Below, piece by piece: positions 8,848-17,921 of a stretch of 64,000 nt of DNA; within the stretch, counting starts at the first letter, position 1; every line of letters begins with the position of its first letter. The DNA is taken from assembly GCA_012934845.2 (NCBI GenBank), contig WNNJ02003583.1, positions 124,001 to 188,000 on the forward strand. The letters run 5' to 3'. The position numbers and the translations under genes are program-made. Source of the DNA: Pomphorhynchus laevis. Lineage: Eukaryota > Acanthocephala > Palaeacanthocephala > Echinorhynchida > Pomphorhynchidae. The notes beneath the pieces were generated by a model. The model ran no database searches. It was not told the DNA's origin and worked only from the letters and a program-made list of their open reading frames with translations.

Positions 8848-10772
8848 TGTACTGATTTTGTAAGACCGATATAAGATACATGTGGATCAACTTTGGCTAT
8901 TTCTACTAAACGATCAAGTAGACGAGTCCAACTTTGAGATTTATCAAGTGCAACCGAATCTACATACTCGGTAGTGCCTATAGGAATGCCAAGTATCATA
9001 ATACCATCCGATGATATTCCAATTTCTTTCAATGGGCATGCTTGCTTCATTTCAGATGGATGAGTAAGCAGTTGTGTTTTCTTAGCGTTAACGAAATATC
9101 CGTATTGAGGTCCATCGCTTTTCAATACATTCCATACTATATTTAACTCGTCAATAGTACCGACAAAGTTTGCATCATCCGCAAACCAAACTTGTGTGAT
9201 GCTGGGAACACTGTTTTTAATTTTGTTGATCAACGGAAGTGATGCCATGGAGAAAGCCGCCATAGCTAAGGGGTCCCCTTGTGTGAACCCCTCTCGAGAA
9301 AATATGCGTGTACCGCCAAACACTAGTTGAGCGTCAGTTCTGTAAGTGTTTGCAAGAACACAAGCCAACGAAGGACAAATGTATTGCATATTGTGAATAG
9401 CAGCTTGTCGATTTAAAGAGTTAAATGCGTTAGAAGCATCCACGGCAAGAACACAGCGTTGTTTATTCGACATAAATGCGGATTTGATGGAATGAATAGC
9501 AAACTCAATTCCGCCACGTTGTGATGCTGCCAGTTGACTCTTTCCAGCCACGTCTTGCAAGTCGAATTTTACCACTTCAAGTATGGCTTTACATACTATG
9601 CGTCTCGTAACTTCACACACTCCTATCGGTCTTATGCCCCCAGATTTCTTAGGGATAGCGACAAGCCTACATGTCGTAAACGCATCAAGAACACCAGGAG
9701 GAATTTTATCAGTAGTTAATCGAATTGTGAATTCAGCCAAAGCCCTGGCAAGGTTACGTGAATGATTTCCGAAGCCTGTGAGCATGAATTTCCATAGATT
9801 CGAATCACATCCTGACGGTCCTGCACTTCCGTTAGTCTTTTTACAAGCTTTGATGATAGCGTCTTCGTCAATTTGCGTGAAGCGTACAGAGTGATGTGTG
9901 ATCGCTCCATGAATTGGTGATGACAGAAGAGAATCAGGATGTAGATTTTCTGGGATAGGGTGTAGATTTTCAAGCACTTCTTTGACAGATGAAGATCCAA
10001 CCATAACATTAGGGCCTAGCGGACCTGACGAATCATTGTTATCAAGAATCGCGGAACTTGCAGCAACTTTCCCTCGTAACATTAGTCTAACATAATTCTT
10101 TTTCCAATCCGTCATATGTGAATTTTTTCTAGGTTCACTAAAAGCTACTTGTAGGTAATTGGCCTCGTCAAAAAGCTCTTTATATTTTTTTGTTGACCAC
10201 AAAGCCAGTCTGTTCTCTAATGTTTTTCGAATCACGTTAACTTTTTTCGATGGAATTCTTTGGAGAACGCATTGTAAAAAAACTGTAGCAGACTTGAGAA
10301 CAGAGTTCTCATTATTATTTTTTCGTGCAACATCGAAATAGAAGTTTGCGATAGTATCAATTATAGTATTACTTGCAGAACATCGAGGGAGCACCATGAT
10401 ATTTGGCTTCCATTGAATAACCACTTGATATATCCCCTCAATATTACAAATTTCTAAGTTATTAGAAATTCCATTATTCACAGATACAATCTGAGTAGCA
10501 TCAGTAATTACTGTTCTGTTTGCATGATTTTGATATGCATTTCTTTGCGAAGATTCTGATTCTATAGCGTTTCTGTATATATTATTTTCCGGAATTCCAG
10601 TTAAAATACATACATCGGACGATGTACTTATATTCGTCTTATTGATACATCCGCCCACTCTACATGTTGTGCATTTTCGACCGGCCTTAATACATTTGCA
10701 GTTTTTGCATTTTGCAGCCTGTTCATTGCAATTGCAGCATTTCAATACACTGTCAGGACGTCCTTTAGGCAT
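8784..10772 (-). CDS. R2-type LINE protein, N-terminal Cys cluster and RT (Ra)
   Basis: 662 codons from an ATG. Residues about 12-45 form a dense Cys cluster (CCNCNEQAAKCKNCKCIKAG then CTTCRVGGCIN), probably zinc-binding and used for target DNA recognition as in R2-type proteins. RT motifs follow: GIRPIGVCEVTRRIVCKAIL, motif A AVDASNAFNSLNR, motif B GFTQGDPLAMAAFS, motif C VWFADDANFVG, then NAKKTQLL. The catalytic Asp residues are retained. The frame ends just after QWKWTHFSEIQ, where the next frame (8847-8149) takes over, so there is a frameshift near 8840. Confidence 0.85.
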   Translation of the reverse strand: MPKGRPDSVLKCCNCNEQAAKCKNCKCIKAGRKCTTCRVGGCINKTNISTSSDVCILTGIPENNIYRNAIESESSQRNAYQNHANRTVITDATQIVSVNNGISNNLEICNIEGIYQVVIQWKPNIMVLPRCSASNTIIDTIANFYFDVARKNNNENSVLKSATVFLQCVLQRIPSKKVNVIRKTLENRLALWSTKKYKELFDEANYLQVAFSEPRKNSHMTDWKKNYVRLMLRGKVAASSAILDNNDSSGPLGPNVMVGSSSVKEVLENLHPIPENLHPDSLLSSPIHGAITHHSVRFTQIDEDAIIKACKKTNGSAGPSGCDSNLWKFMLTGFGNHSRNLARALAEFTIRLTTDKIPPGVLDAFTTCRLVAIPKKSGGIRPIGVCEVTRRIVCKAILEVVKFDLQDVAGKSQLAASQRGGIEFAIHSIKSAFMSNKQRCVLAVDASNAFNSLNRQAAIHNMQYICPSLACVLANTYRTDAQLVFGGTRIFSREGFTQGDPLAMAAFSMASLPLINKIKNSVPSITQVWFADDANFVGTIDELNIVWNVLKSDGPQYGYFVNAKKTQLLTHPSEMKQACPLKEIGISSDGIMILGIPIGTTEYVDSVALDKSQSWTRLLDRLVEIAKVDPHVSYIGLTKSVQWKWTHFSEIQHLNAVICQRC

Positions 10773-10895
10773 TATTATTGTAAGTAGTAAATTTAGTAGA
10801 TCTAATCTACTAAATTAATCTACTATTGTAAGTAGATTGTCGGAAACGCAGTCGATTGTCTGAAACGCAGTCGATTGTTGTAAGTAGTTTACTAA
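10773..10895 (-). promoter_or_regulatory. 5' leader of R2-type LINE Ra
   Basis: Untranslated leader containing CTACTTACAA three times (sense strand), a GATTAGAT palindrome and a duplicated block (caatcgactgcgtttc). The CTACTTACA motif is shared with leaders of unrelated LINE families here. Promoter function is inference. Confidence 0.45.
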
Positions 10896-10927
10896 GCAGC
10901 CAAGAAAGTTCAAACTTTCTTGGCTGC
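10896..10927. repeat. Perfect inverted repeat, 15-bp arms
   Basis: GCAGCCAAGAAAGTT and its exact complement with a 2-bp loop. It lies exactly where the Penelope-like RT fragment is cut off. Another fold-back interrupts the Penelope-like copy at 17090-17142. Confidence 0.9.
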
Positions 10928-11704
10928 TGTAGAATTAATAGTGAAATAGTGTTTTATACCAGTATTAATTTCGATTACCTTGCAATATTTTTTAAAGTGT
11001 GCTTTAATTACTTTAAGTATTTTATTCATATAGACAGAAAGTGGTTTTAATGTACATTTAAACGCACTACATATGAACCTAGGTTTTAATAGATTTTTAT
11101 GTAATTTTGGATTCCAATATAATATAGGTATAGTTTTATTATCTAATTCAACCTTTATACCCTTTTTATCCATTATAGAACAGTGACTTGTAATAATCGT
11201 TTCTAAACTCAACTCACTACGTTCATATGTTGAATTTACGTTTAAATCATTAGAATTAACCTCTTTCATTAGTATATCATAATAAAGCTTTTTGCATATG
11301 AATACAAAGTTATTACTTGCTTTATCAATAGTTGTTATTATATAGTTATCCTTTAATTTAGTAAGTTCTTTATACATATCTTTATTAATTTTATCTTTTC
11401 TTTCATAATTGTTTGTTATTTTCATTTTATTTTATATTTTATCAAATATATAATCTTTCCAAATTTTTATCTTAGACATATTCGAGCTTTCACTATTAAT
11501 CAGCTTACTAAAGTAATCATTTAAGTTATTATATAACGAATTGTAAATTTTATTTTTGTCGTTGTTATTATTTAATCTATATTTATACCCTTTTGATAGC
11601 AGCTTTCTTAATTCACAATTTTCAATTAATTCTAGATTATGGGTACATATATGTTCATTTATTTTATCAAAACTAAGACTTTTACAATTGCATTTTATTT
11701 CCAT
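10910..11704 (-). pseudogene. Penelope-like linker and RT N-terminal part (PLE1)
   Basis: Two frames, 11704-11432 and 11425-10910, give the linker and the start of RT: NYIITTIDKASNNFVFICKKLYY, IPILYWNPKLHKN and FICSAFKCTLKPLSVYMNKI. These match the RT of PLE3 (28.4-30.2 kb) nearly residue for residue. The RT palm with the catalytic Asp residues is absent, because the copy is cut at the inverted repeat. Confidence 0.8.
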
Positions 11705-12760
11705 TGTTTCTAATATTATCGTTACATATCGATTTTAATTCTTTATTATAATTACAAATTTTTCGTCCTTAATGGTGGTAGGAGTTTATACCTTATTTTA
11801 GGAATATATTTACTTAAATCTGACCCTATTATTTCTTTACTTTTAGAATTATTTAAAAGTCCGGCTATATTTATGTTATCTATACATTTATTAATGAAGT
11901 TTATGGTTAATGTATATTTTCTATTGTTATTATTTACATTTATTGTACGATTATAGTATTTTGTATTACAATAATTGTCTATTATACAACTTAGCCTATC
12001 ATAGTCGTTAATTAATTTTTGATTTATTGAACATATGATATCTTTAGAAAAACTTCTTATATTTACATAAAGATCTTTTAGCTTATTATCACTTAAAAGT
12101 TGTTTTAATATTTCTAATCGTTCATTTATATACACATCTTTTTTAATATTTTTAACTCTATTTTTCCTATTCATTTTATCACCATGACTTCTTGGTTTGC
12201 GTTTAACTGGATTATTATAATATAGTTGTTTATTATGTATTATACTACTTCTGCCAATTCCTTGTACCACGTCATTCAATCCTAATGGGTACATGGAATT
12301 AAGCGTTTTAATCCAAAAATCTTCTTTTTCTAATAGTTTTTGATTTAATATTGAAATGTTTTCTTTGATAATATGTTCTAAAATAAATAATTTACAGTTT
12401 TTAATATCATGTCCTATTAATCTCATATGTTTATGAAATATAGTTTGACTATTATGCTGTATATTATATATGTGTTGCCTAAACCTAGTTTTTAACATTT
12501 GATATGTTTTTCCTATATATTGCAATCCACATGTACATTGTATTAGATACACTACACCTGCGGTATTATCATTAATATTTATTGAAAAACATTTGTTTGT
12601 CGTATTACTTACGATACAATTATTATTATTTATAACATCACAAACTATACAATTTTTTCTGTTACATTTAAAAGATCTAAAATTGAAATCATTAGTACTT
12701 ACGTATTTTTCCAATATGGTTGAGTGCATGTAACTTTTAAGTCATAATTTTTAACGTTGC
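10928..12760 (-). mobile_element. Penelope-like element PLE1, permuted (EN before RT)
   Basis: On the minus strand a GIY-YIG endonuclease (12729-11752) comes first, then a linker (11704-11432), then the N-terminal part of the RT (11425-10910), which is truncated. Canonical Penelope elements have GIY-YIG after RT; the reversed order matches the Naiad/Chlamys-type PLEs described in invertebrates and protists. In the other copies here the RT C-terminus ends in a stop with no endonuclease after it, which supports the permuted order. Confidence 0.8.
11752..12729 (-). CDS. GIY-YIG endonuclease of Penelope-like element
   Basis: 325 codons. Residues about 20-32 hold a Cys cluster (KCNRKNCIVC). The GIY-YIG core follows at about 58-75 (GVVYLIQC...GLQYIGKT), then the conserved Arg segment (LKTRFRQHI), an EKEDFWIKTL segment with the expected catalytic Glu, and GLND. 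It would nick target DNA to prime reverse transcription. The Lys/Asn-rich C-terminal half is a linker with no recognised domain. The ORF is intact, but whether it starts at this ATG or extends upstream is uncertain. Confidence 0.85.
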   Translation of the reverse strand: MHSTILEKYVSTNDFNFRSFKCNRKNCIVCDVINNNNCIVSNTTNKCFSININDNTAGVVYLIQCTCGLQYIGKTYQMLKTRFRQHIYNIQHNSQTIFHKHMRLIGHDIKNCKLFILEHIIKENISILNQKLLEKEDFWIKTLNSMYPLGLNDVVQGIGRSSIIHNKQLYYNNPVKRKPRSHGDKMNRKNRVKNIKKDVYINERLEILKQLLSDNKLKDLYVNIRSFSKDIICSINQKLINDYDRLSCIIDNYCNTKYYNRTINVNNNNRKYTLTINFINKCIDNINIAGLLNNSKSKEIIGSDLSKYIPKIRYKLLPPLRTKNL

Positions 12761-12789
12761 TTTTTCGGTGTCGCCACCTAGTTTAGTTG

Positions 12790-13475
12790 ACTCAGACTAA
12801 ACTTACAACGGGTCAATTAATTTTTCATTAGAAATGAGAACTACATGGATTATCCCGTCATCGAACAATTACCGTCCTTTTTGATTAGTAATTTATATTT
12901 TGTGTAAAATATTCATGCAAATAGTTGTACTAATTTCCAGGAATAAAATTAATTTTCCGAAATGAGTAATTTTTATAAGAAACGAGAAGTACATTGAATA
13001 TTCCGGCATCGAACAATTCCTTTCCTTTTTGGATATGGCCTTTGATTTTATGTAAAACATTCATGCAAATAGATGTCCTAATTTCCAGGAATAAAATTAT
13101 TTTCGGAATTGATTAATTTTTAATCAATTAATTTTTAATCGATTAATTTTTAATCAGAAATGAGAACTATATCGCTTATTCCGCAGCAAACAATTACTGT
13201 CCTTTTTGATAAGTAACATATATTTTGTGTAAAATATTCATACAAATAGTTGTCCTAATTTCCAAAAATAAAATTAATTTTAGGGAATAATTAATTTTTA
13301 TAAGAAATGATAACTACATGGATTTTCCCGGCATCGAACAATTACCGTCCTTTTTGATTAGTAATTTTTATTTTGTGTAAAATATTTATGCAAATGGTGG
13401 TCCTAATTTCCAGGAATAAAATTAATTTCCGGAAATAATTAATTTTTATAAGAAATGAGAACTACATGAATTAGT
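12790..13475. repeat. 147-bp satellite, left block
   Basis: About four and a half diverged units. The landmark TGTAAAATAT recurs at 12903, 13051 (variant), 13229 and 13376, spacing 147-148 bp apart from one unit lengthened by about 30 bp (ATTAATTTTTAATC duplications near 13110-13150). The unit also carries CCTAATTTCCAGGAATAAAA and GCATCGAACAATT. No coding capacity. Confidence 0.85.
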
Positions 13476-13890
13476 GTCAGCGGGATTACGGGTTGGTCGA
13501 GAGTTTCCAAATCCCCTCAGGAACTTGAGAGAACGTCCAGCTGATATTTTAATTCACGAGGACCCTCTACTGGCGGTTGACTTCGCCATAACCAATCTCA
13601 AGCAGAGTGCGTTCGTGACCATGGCCGCCCACATAACCTATTATGCTGCGAATAATTACGCAATATGTGTCAAAGACAGAAAATATCAGCAAAAGATGGA
13701 GGAAGGTGGGTATAGCTTCGTGGCAGCGGTCGTCGAGACATTTTGAGGATGGAACAATATAGGAGAAAAATTAACGGTCGATATCCTGGAGAAACGGGAT
13801 CCCTGACAGTAAAGCAGTGGGGCGCTTTTTTCAGAGAGTGTCAGAACCCTTCATGAGAGGCAATGCAAAGGCTATTTTGAAGAGTTTAGA
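13474..13890 (+). pseudogene. Non-LTR retroelement C-terminal fragment (family M, endonuclease-like)
   Basis: RVGREFPNPL, RERPADILI, LAVDFAITN and FVAAVVETFGGWNNIGEK match the C-terminal region of the same invertebrate LINE-like group as the 7.1 kb fragment. The P-A-D ... D-x-A-I-T ... K-Y pattern suggests a PD-(D/E)XK-like fold. The frame then shifts into [18 protein letters not shown], the usual tail of these proteins, which forms the start of the long ORF at 13817. Confidence 0.55.
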
Positions 13891-15124
13891 TGAACTTGTC
13901 CAACCGTTATTGGAGAACGACCTAGGACAATGTAACGACCCACAACCCCAGTTTAATATTTCAGCAATCTCAAGTCTCAACTCATACACTTCGCAATTTC
14001 CCAGTAAAGAGACGACCGAACATTCAGAGGTCAAGTTTCCAGATAATGAAACCAGAAACCGGATAATTGCGCGTTCTGAGGAAGTGTACGAACTATCTCA
14101 GGCCATTGATGTGGATCGGTACGAAAAGGAAGAATCGGGTCTGACTGGTTTGCTGCAACAGTTTGAGCTGCCACACTGTCTTATAAATAACGACACTGAT
14201 AGAGACAAAACGCTCAATAATTCGATAATCACGTTGGGCGCAGACGATTTATCAATGCCTATAGCGAATGTCGGGAGAGGGGCGCTGGTCATGAAGGTGG
14301 ACTATGTGGACTCGTTGAATAAGCGCGAATGGCTTAACACGATCGAGGAGGGGAGTGGCGAAGATTACAAACATCAGAAACGTCAGCGAACGACGAGCAA
14401 GCAAAGACGACTTTGCAGCGAAATTGACATCGAGAACTCCTTGGTCCGAACGGATCAAAAACAAGGACAAGATGAGAAGAATAGTAATCGCATAAAGAGT
14501 GGAGGATGTTCGCTATGGGAGACAGCAGCAAACCATGATTCCAGTATAATGGCGTCAGCAGACATCAAGCACAACCATGTGCCAAATAAGATCGTTCAGG
14601 ATGACGGTGTAACTCAGTCCTCTGCCTTCCAGGCCGAAATTGCTCAGTTAATCAGTCTCATTATCACCACGTTCTACTCGAACAAGGAAATCTTTCTGCG
14701 TGAACTCATTTCAAATGGATCTGACGCCCTAGACAAAATCAGGTACGAACCCCTGACCGACCCTACCAAACTCGACTCCTGCAAGGAGCTCGACATCCAT
14801 ATCATTTCCGAAAAGGACAACAAGCAGCTGCACATCATCGACACTGGCATTGGCATGACGAAGGGCGACATTGTGAACAATTTGGGCACGATTGACCGCA
14901 GTGGGACGCGGACCATTATGGAGGCCCTACAGAGCGGAGCCGACATCAGCATGATTAGGCAGTTTGGAGTATGCATCTACTCGGCATATTTGATCGCGGA
15001 CCGGGTCACGATCGTGTCCAAGCATAATGACGACGAGCAGTACATCTGGGAGTCGAGTGCTGGCAGGAACTTCACGGTGCGCCAGGACACTACGGTGAAC
15101 GTTTGGGCCACGGGACAAAGATAA
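13817..15124 (+). CDS. Chimeric 435-codon ORF: LINE tail, unknown segment, Hsp90 N-domain
   Basis: The ORF is open for 1.3 kb. Residues 1-25 are the LINE tail noted above. Residues about 26-265 are hydrophilic and unrecognised (acidic start, basic [14 protein letters not shown] patch). Residues about 266-435 are Hsp90 N-terminal domain. Base composition is clearly less AT-rich than the flanking satellite. The open frame may simply reflect a young joining of pieces; expression cannot be judged from sequence. Confidence 0.5.
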   Translation: MGRFFQRVSEPFMRGNAKAILKSLDELVQPLLENDLGQCNDPQPQFNISAISSLNSYTSQFPSKETTEHSEVKFPDNETRNRIIARSEEVYELSQAIDVDRYEKEESGLTGLLQQFELPHCLINNDTDRDKTLNNSIITLGADDLSMPIANVGRGALVMKVDYVDSLNKREWLNTIEEGSGEDYKHQKRQRTTSKQRRLCSEIDIENSLVRTDQKQGQDEKNSNRIKSGGCSLWETAANHDSSIMASADIKHNHVPNKIVQDDGVTQSSAFQAEIAQLISLIITTFYSNKEIFLRELISNGSDALDKIRYEPLTDPTKLDSCKELDIHIISEKDNKQLHIIDTGIGMTKGDIVNNLGTIDRSGTRTIMEALQSGADISMIRQFGVCIYSAYLIADRVTIVSKHNDDEQYIWESSAGRNFTVRQDTTVNVWATGQR

Positions 15125-15369
15125 CACTCTTGCTAAAGTAGGACAAGTTGGAGGAGTACCTTAAAGAGCGCCAGATCTAGGACATTGTAAAGAAGCACTC
15201 CCAGTCCATCCAGTATCCTATTATGTGGGTCATGCAGAAGGAGCGAGAAAGGGAGATGTCTGATGATGAGGCTGAGTCCGATGAGGCCGAGAAGAAGGAG
15301 GAATACAAGATGAACGTGGATGAACAACCCGAGAAAGATGACGAAGAGAAGCCTGAGAATTATGAATGA
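14617..15369 (+). pseudogene. Hsp90 N-terminal domain pseudogene
   Basis: [41 protein letters not shown] is typical of cytosolic Hsp90 (quoted here only in part: [15 protein letters not shown]). The ATP-site DTGIGMT and NNLGTI follow, but the lid sequence expected as GQFGVGFYS reads RQFGVCIYS and GTIAKSGT reads GTIDRSGT. After about 15100 the frame shifts and meets stops, yet homology continues through KKHSQ and a charged linker to a stop at 15367-15369. The middle and C-terminal domains and MEEVD are absent. No intron is visible, so it is probably a truncated retrocopy. Confidence 0.85.
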
Positions 15370-15424
15370 ATATTAATTAAATTTATGTAATTTTAATGTG
15401 TAACTTATAAAATAAGTTTAAAAA

Positions 15425-15845
15425 TAAAAATAGATGCAAATAGTTGTCCTAATTTCCAGAAATAAAATTGATATTTGGAAATGAGTAATTTTTATAAGAA
15501 ATGAGAACTATATGGCTCATCGCGACAACAAACAATTATTGTCGGTTTTAATTACTAACATTGATTTTGTGTAAAATATTCATACAAATAGTTGTCCTAA
15601 TTTCCAGGAATAAAATTAATTTTCGGGAATAAGCAATTTTCATAAAAAATGAGAACTACATGGATTATATCGGCATCGAACACTTCCTGTCCTTTTTGAT
15701 TAGTAACTGTGATTTTGTCTAAAACTAAAGCAAATAGTTGTACTAATTTCCAGGAATAAAATTAATTTTCGGAAATTAGTAATTTTTATAGGAAATGAGA
15801 ACTATATGGGTCATTCCGACAGCAAAACTTTTTTATTAGTAATCA
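15425..15845. repeat. 147-bp satellite, right block
   Basis: About three further units with the same landmarks (near 15422, 15570 and 15719). The interrupting segment at about 13476-15424 replaces about 60 bp of one unit. The array and the insertion are therefore of different age. Confidence 0.85.
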
Positions 15846-16236
15846 AATCACTTAAGTGAGTATACGTATTTAATATAATTATAAAATAAACAAAACATAA
15901 TAATGCTAAATCAAAATTTAATAATTAAATAATAAAATAAATAATTGTTATAAGATTTTTTATAATTTAAATAAAGTTAAAATAAAAAATTGAAATTTAA
16001 AATAAAAGTCATTTTTATGAATGACTTTTAAAAGATCATTCTTAAAAGATCTAAATCTTACGAATGAATGGGATCGCGACTATGAACCGTCGGGGGATAT
16101 AACAACAATGCAGATCCACTTTTAGAACGCAATGGAGAAGATGTTTAATTCATAATATACATTAAAATTTAAATTAAAAACAATTTTTTTTATGATTTGA
16201 CTAATAAATAACAGACGTTGTATCAGAATAAGGATT

Positions 16237-16338
16237 AGAGGTCATCAGGAAAAACTGCTATGCTATCAGATTTCGGCCAAAAACTCCTCTACCCAACATA
16301 GCAGCGAGGCCAAATACGTGTTAAGGACGTATTCCTCT
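16237..16338 (-). ncRNA. Structured RNA candidate in PLE 3' region (PLE2 copy)
   Basis: This copy keeps the outer AGAGG/CCTCT pair and the CTGCTATG/CATAGCAG pair. The second stem reads ACGTATT/AAATACGT, where other copies read ATGTATTT/AAATACAT, a compensatory change. The GAGGA/TCCTC pair is lost. Confidence 0.5.
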
Positions 16339-17089
16339 GATTAAATTTGATTATATAGTACCTTATTCTAATACAAAGTATATTATTTATTATCCATCCA
16401 TAAAAATTTCCCGCTAATGATATTAAATTTATTTTTAATATTATTGTGTTGATTTATATATTTTACTATTTTCTGTTTTATGATATTTTTATAGTAACAT
16501 ATCGTTACAAATTGTTACAATATCGTTACAAATTGTTGCAATTACTAAAATTTCATTATGTAATGTATTATACTTTATATTATATGGTATGCATTAATGC
16601 TCATGCAAAAAATATGTTTCTTGTAAATTTAAATATGTCATCTTTACGATATAAATTAAAAGTAGTTTTAATTGATGTTAATTTAATGTTCATATCTAGA
16701 TATACACCTTCTTTATCATTAATATTGGTTTTGTTAAGAATAAGGCTTTCTGGATAAATTTGTTCACTAATTGAATAAAAATTATTAGAATTAAATACAC
16801 ATATACCATCAATGTATCGAAACATATATTTCATATATTTATACAATTTAGATTTATTTTTTAAACAGTTATGAACAAATTCATATCTTATAAAGCTTAA
16901 AAATAAGTCAGCTATAATTGGGCTACTATTACCACTCATAGGAACACGTTTTATTGGTCTAAATATAGATGTCCCTACCTTTAAATAATTTTGATTTATT
17001 AAAATATTTAGGGATTCTAATAATTCAATTTTATCCGTATATTTATAATAAATACTAAAACCATAATCTTCTTCCATTTCAAAAATATA

Positions 17090-17142
17090 GTTATTACAGG
17101 AAAAAAGAAGCAGAATTTTTGCTTCTTTGTTCCTGTAATAAC
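17090..17142. repeat. Fold-back inside PLE2 RT
   Basis: 23-bp imperfect arms (GTTATTACAGGAAAAAAGAA / complement) around a 7-bp loop, absent from the homologous position of PLE3. A small foldback insertion of unknown class. Confidence 0.75.
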
Positions 17143-17921
17143 CATATATTTATATTTACTTGATGGTTTAATTTTTGTTAGATATACGTTACAATTATTA
17201 TAGCATATATATGTATATCTTTTTCGGAATATAAGATTAATTAATTTTTCTAATGCATCTATAATATCTGCTAAATCTAGATTTGTATAAAGTCGTACGT
17301 ATTATTCTGAAAATTTATTCCTTTTGTTTGTTCTAAAAATTCTTTTGTAGAATTAATACTGAAATAGTGTTTTATACCAGTATTAATTTCGATTATCCTA
17401 CAATATTTTTTGAAGTGTGCTTCAATTACTTTAAGTATTTTATTCATATAAGCAGAAAGTGGCTTTAATGTACATTTTAAAGCACTACATATCAACCTAT
17501 GTTTTATTGGATTTTATGTAATTTTGGTTTAAAATATAATATAGGTATAGTTTTATTATCTGATTCAATTTTTATACCCTTCTTATCAATTATGGAACAA
17601 TGACTTGTAATAATTGTTTCTAAACTTAACTCACTACGTTCATATGTTGGATTTACATTTAAATCATTATAATTAACTTCTTTCATCAGTATATCATATT
17701 AAAGCTTTTTGCATATGAAGACAGTTATTACTAGCTTTATCACTAGTTGTTATTATATAGTTATGCTTTAATTTAGTAAGTTTTGTATACATATCTTTAT
17801 TAATTCATTTTCTCTCTTTTTGATGTATTTAAGCTTCTACTATTAACCAACTTATCAAAGTAAGTATTTAAGTCATTATATAACGAATTGTCAATTTTAT
17901 TTTTATTATTATTATTTAATC

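Larger units (their letters stand above)
7640..10800 (-). mobile_element. R2/R4/NeSL-type LINE copy Ra, nearly complete
   Basis: The minus strand shows a short leader, a start at 10772, an N-terminal Cys cluster, RT, a CCHC knuckle, a restriction-like endonuclease and a 3' hairpin, the layout of single-ORF LINEs with a PD-(D/E)XK endonuclease. The frame changes twice, so it is inactive, but almost the whole length is present. The 3' tail is AT-rich and lacks the clear AATCTATC end seen in the array at 17.9-27.6 kb. Confidence 0.85.
15846..17921 (-). mobile_element. Penelope-like element PLE2, 5'-truncated
   Basis: Minus-strand linker and RT pieces (from 17920 down to about 16400), followed by the 3' non-coding region ending near 15846. 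RT motif B (NSSPIIADLFLSF) and motif C (RYIDGICVF, where other copies read RYIDD) are visible. A fold-back insertion of about 95 bp interrupts RT near 17050-17145, and a further insertion of about 150 bp lies at 16035-16180 in the non-coding part. The endonuclease is missing; truncation is at the same linker point as in PLE3. Confidence 0.8.

Noticed and set aside
14674-14976. 100-codon minus-strand frame
   Set aside because: Antisense shadow of the Hsp90 N-domain, whose sense translation matches the family closely.
13817-15124. Intact host gene encoding a novel Hsp90-like protein
   Set aside because: The Hsp90 ATP-lid residues are altered, the frame breaks soon after, and the start of the ORF is a LINE tail, so a functional gene is unlikely.
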